Assembly: GCF_021864535.1 (NCBI RefSeq)
Contig: NZ_JAKJIC010000017.1
Span: 1-64,000, forward strand
DNA from: Oryzibacter oryziterrae
GTDB lineage: Bacteria; Pseudomonadota; Alphaproteobacteria; Rhizobiales; Pleomorphomonadaceae
Direction: 5' to 3'
Length of the DNA: 64,000 nt
The translations under genes were made by a program, and so were the position numbers. Shown here in pieces: positions 61,640 through 64,000 of the stretch (its first letter is position 1; each line of letters starts with the position of its first letter). A model generated the notes under the pieces. The model searched no databases. It had not been told where the DNA came from and was given only the letters and a program-made list of their open reading frames with translations.

Positions 61640-62527
61640 TCACAGCTCCTTGCGGATGTCGACGAGCTTGGTCAGCGCGGCGATGATCAGGAAGGTGACG
61701 CCGAGCAGGATCACCGCATTGGCGGCGGCGGCGGGGAATTGCAGCGCGTCGAGCCGGGTCTGGATGATCTTGCCGGCCGAGGCGATCTGCTGGCCGCCCA
61801 TCACGCCGACGGTGACGAAGTCGCCCATGACGATGGTGATCACGAAGATCGAGCCGATGACGATGCCGGGCTTGCACAGCGGAATGATCACGTTCCACAG
61901 CGTCTGCCAGCCGGAAGCGCCGGCGTCATAGGCCGCCTCGATCAGCGCGCGGTCGATGCGGATCATCGAATTGAAGATCGGCACCACCATGAAGAAGGTG
62001 AACAGGTGGACGAGCGCCAGGATCACCGAAAACTGCGAATAGAGCAGCCATTCCAGCGGCTGGTCGATCAGGCCGATCGCCTGCAGGAAGGAATTGACGA
62101 GGCCGTTGCGCCCCAGAAGCGGGATCCACGCGATCATGCGGATCACGTTGGAGGTCCAGAAGGGAATGGTGCAGATGAGGCTGAGGATGATCTGCCATTC
62201 CCTGGACTTCACCTCGAAGGCCAGGAAATAGGCGACGGTAAAGCCGATCGTCAGCGTCGCCGCCCAGACGATGGCGCAGAATTTCAGCGTCTGCACATAG
62301 GTCTTCAGGATGGTGCAGAGTTCCGGCAACTGCGCCAGACACCCCTCGAAGCTGTCGGTATAGCCGCGCGTGGTGAAGGTGGGGATCATCTCATAGTCGT
62401 TATAGTCCCAGAAGCTGACCACCACGACGAAGACCAGCGGCAGGATGAAGAAGACCAGAAACACCAGCGCCATCGGCCCGGCCTGCAGCCAGGCGATGAC
62501 GGAGGATCGAGCGGATGTTTCCTGCAT
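61640..62527 (-). CDS. Polyamine-type ABC permease (PotB-like)
   Basis: A 295-residue inner-membrane protein with the PotB/PotH start (GPMALVFLVFFILPLVFVVVVSFWDYNDYE) and the loop IEAAYDAGASGWQTLWNVIIPLCKPG. Two Cys in the periplasmic CLAQLPELC stretch may form a disulfide. It is separated from the binding-protein gene by 780 bases of repeats, unusual inside an ABC operon. Confidence 0.9.
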   Translation of the reverse strand: MQETSARSSVIAWLQAGPMALVFLVFFILPLVFVVVVSFWDYNDYEMIPTFTTRGYTDSFEGCLAQLPELCTILKTYVQTLKFCAIVWAATLTIGFTVAYFLAFEVKSREWQIILSLICTIPFWTSNVIRMIAWIPLLGRNGLVNSFLQAIGLIDQPLEWLLYSQFSVILALVHLFTFFMVVPIFNSMIRIDRALIEAAYDAGASGWQTLWNVIIPLCKPGIVIGSIFVITIVMGDFVTVGVMGGQQIASAGKIIQTRLDALQFPAAAANAVILLGVTFLIIAALTKLVDIRKEL

Positions 62528-62586
62528 GGGGACCCCGTTTGTGGTCGTTCAAGATGCGGTCGCTCACGCGACGTTGCTTGTTCTGC

Positions 62587-62837
62587 TGCGTGGATGGTCC
62601 GCCTCCGCGGACCATGACGGTTCCCGACAAGGCGATCGCCGCCGAATGCCGGTGACTGTTTCCCGCAGGGTAACTGTCACCTTTTCGCCGGCGGTCATCC
62701 CAAGCGGCTCCGTCGGTTCCCTCAGACAGGTGACAGTTACGCCGGCTATGCCGCCGAAACAGTCACCGGCCTTTGTTGCACCGCAACTCTCCGCGCGGTT
62801 CGCTCGTCATGGTCCGCGGAGGCGGACCATCCACGCA
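62587..62837. repeat. Nested repeat: 33-base perfect inverted repeat around paired-hairpin copy 3
   Basis: Arms 62587-62619 and 62805-62837 are exact reverse complements over 33 bases, and each arm contains the hairpin ATGGTCCGC-CTCC-GCGGACCAT or its complement. Inside lies a full paired-hairpin element (62648-62770) with hairpins 62651-62681 and 62729-62767. Its stems have GTT/AAC where other copies have GGT/ACC, on all four arms. Confidence 0.85.
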
Positions 62838-62916
62838 GTCACGGCAAAAAAGCCGCGAAGCGTCCTTTTTCATAGGGCAGGGGCTGCAATCCGGCAGCCG
62901 GGTAGCTGCGGAACCC

Positions 62917-63051
62917 CACCCCTCTCCCTGTCCCTCCCCCGCAAGGGGGGAGGGAACTCCGGTTGTTGCCAATCGCGACCTGGACCAGCGTTGAGAAGCA
63001 TCTTGCCATCGTCCCCTCCCCCCTTGTGGGGGAGGGACAGGGAGAGGGGTG
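62917..63051. repeat. CCCCTCTCCC-family inverted repeat
   Basis: A 39-base left arm starting CACCCCTCTCCCTGTCCC (62917) and the right arm ending GGACAGGGAGAGGGGTG (63013-63051) are complementary with about two mismatches. Same family as 23837-23971. Confidence 0.75.
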
Positions 63052-63130
63052 AGCGACCTTATGGATATGTGTGCGCTGGAATGAGAGGCAAAAGCCGAAC
63101 AACAAGGAGAGCCCCTGCAATTTCCGGCTC

Positions 63131-63283
63131 TTACCCCTCTCTCCAACTCTCTCCCGCAAGGGGAGAGAGAGCACGCTGGCGCCTCCGGCCAGAACCTGCC
63201 CGGCGCTCTCCTCGTTCAGTTCACGCATCGGCCCCACCACATCCCCTCCCCCCTTGAGGGGGAGGGAAAGGGAGGGGGGTAAC
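63131..63283. repeat. CCCCTCTCTCC-family elements, degenerate pair
   Basis: ACCCCTCTCTCCAACTCTCT with CCCGCAAGGGGAGAGAGAG (63133-63171), and CCCCTCCCCCCTTGAGGGGG with AGGGAAAGGGAGGGG (63243-63281), are arms of the same family in opposite orientation. Together with the preceding elements they fill the gap 62528-63307. Confidence 0.65.
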
Positions 63284-63307
63284 CCCGGTCCAATCGCAGC
63301 CCTCTCA

Positions 63308-64000
63308 TCACGCCGCGATGAACTCGTTCCACTTGCGGACCATGTAGTCGTTCTCGTCCATGATCGAGTTCCAGCAGGCCACGTTGCCCATGCGGTCGTC
63401 ATAGGAACCGCCGTCGCGCACGGCACCGGCCTTTTCGAGCAGCGTGCCGTCGGGACCGAGGATGTCCTTCTCGGCCGGCTTGCCTTCCATCCAGTAGGCC
63501 CACTCGTAAGCTTCCATATTGGCCTTGGCGGTGGAGAGCACGGCCGAGTAATAGCCCTGGCGGTTGAGATAGGCGCCGGCAAAGCCCGACAGGAACCAGT
63601 TGATGAACTCGTAGGCCCATTCCTGCTTCTGGCCCTTGACGCCCTTGGACATGCAGAAGCCCGAGGCCCAGGAGCGGTAGCCTTCCTTGAGCGGCTGGAA
63701 GGTGCAGGGGATGCCCATGGAGCGCACCTTGGTGACGGCCGGCGACCACATGGACTGGATCACCGTCTCGCCCGAGCTCATCAGGTTGACGGACTCGTTG
63801 AAGTCCTTCCAGAAGGCGCGGAACTGACCGGCCTTCTTGGCCTCGGTCAGGATCTTCATGGTGAGGTCGATCTCGTCCTTGGTCATGTTGCCCTTGTCGG
63901 GATACTTGTAGAGGCCGGAGGCTTCCACAACCATGGCGGCGTCCATGATGCCGATCGAGGGGATGTTGAGGATCGAGGCCTTGCCCTTGAACTCGGGGTT
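63308..64000 (-). CDS. Polyamine-type ABC substrate-binding protein (C-terminal part, cut by window end)
   Basis: The frame stays open to the last base, so the N-terminus and signal peptide lie beyond the window. The visible 230 residues match the C-terminal half of PotD-like binding proteins: GETVIQSMWSPAVTKVRSMGIPCTFQPLKEGYRSWASGFCMSKG, EWAYEFINWFLSGFAGAYLNRQGYYSAV and YDDRMGNVACWNSIMDENDYMVRKWNEF. It is upstream of the two permease genes and the hydantoin-racemase-like gene and would bind their substrate in the periplasm. Confidence 0.88.
   Translation of the reverse strand, partial: NPEFKGKASILNIPSIGIMDAAMVVEASGLYKYPDKGNMTKDEIDLTMKILTEAKKAGQFRAFWKDFNESVNLMSSGETVIQSMWSPAVTKVRSMGIPCTFQPLKEGYRSWASGFCMSKGVKGQKQEWAYEFINWFLSGFAGAYLNRQGYYSAVLSTAKANMEAYEWAYWMEGKPAEKDILGPDGTLLEKAGAVRDGGSYDDRMGNVACWNSIMDENDYMVRKWNEFIAA

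Noticed and set aside
62641-62770. Paired-hairpin element considered as a riboswitch or attenuator
   Set aside because: The same element occurs after unrelated genes in both orientations, so it is a dispersed repeat rather than a gene-specific sensor.

Overview
The window reads as a high-GC chromosome segment of an alphaproteobacterium, most likely of the Hyphomicrobiales (rhizobial) type. The reasons are an rsmD gene preceded by a very basic pseudouridine-synthase-like tail, dense divergently regulated ABC-transporter/sugar-catabolism cassettes, and several families of rhizobial-style intergenic palindromes. No tRNA, rRNA, CRISPR array, insertion sequence or prophage is visible. The species cannot be named from the sequence alone.

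Layout. 1-3.0 kb: a cut-off basic tail overlapping rsmD, then a lower-GC two-gene unit of unknown function whose second protein ends in an ImmA/IrrE-like domain lacking its zinc motif. 3-8.2 kb: a DUF1097 membrane protein, an AT-rich gap, an MFS exporter with its ArsR-like regulator, and an ArsR / ArsP permease / thioredoxin-like trio. 8.4-12 kb: a sodium:neurotransmitter-type symporter, a RelE/HigA-type toxin-antitoxin pair and small hypothetical genes among repeats. 12.4-17.7 kb: GTP-type PEP carboxykinase, a HugZ-like protein, a secreted GH5-type hydrolase, a WGR protein and an acetyltransferase.

17.7-37.1 kb is a sugar-catabolic island. A GntR regulator with two winged helices faces a five-enzyme operon: amidohydrolase lactonase, aldo/keto reductase, zinc dehydrogenase, UxaB and UxaA. 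Its enzyme classes match L-galactose (or a related sugar) -> lactone -> L-galactonate -> D-tagaturonate -> D-altronate -> 2-keto-3-deoxygluconate. It is followed by a LacI regulator and a three-gene sugar ABC importer with a family 2 glycoside hydrolase. Next is a SorC regulator divergent from a split transketolase and an FGGY kinase, the gene set used for D-apulose. L-galactose and D-apiose are both side-chain sugars of the pectin rhamnogalacturonan II, so the island may serve uptake and use of a complex pectin oligosaccharide; this is inference.

38-41 kb holds a glycine-betaine/choline-type ABC importer. 41-48.7 kb holds a LacI-controlled ribose-type ABC importer with a sugar isomerase/epimerase and a Gfo/Idh/MocA oxidoreductase. 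48.9-59 kb holds an RpiR-controlled peptide importer with an M81 (MlrC-type) peptidase, divergent from an N-acylamino-acid racemase and a GNAT enzyme, which together suggest use of peptides containing unusual or D-amino acids. 59-64 kb holds a SorC regulator, a hydantoin-racemase-like enzyme and a polyamine-type ABC importer that runs off the end.

The most distinctive non-coding signal is a family of paired-hairpin repeats (2981, 9846, 11048, 12205, 62648). Their T-T and A-A mismatches in the local hairpins become perfect pairs if the whole element folds on itself, and the copies differ by compensating changes.
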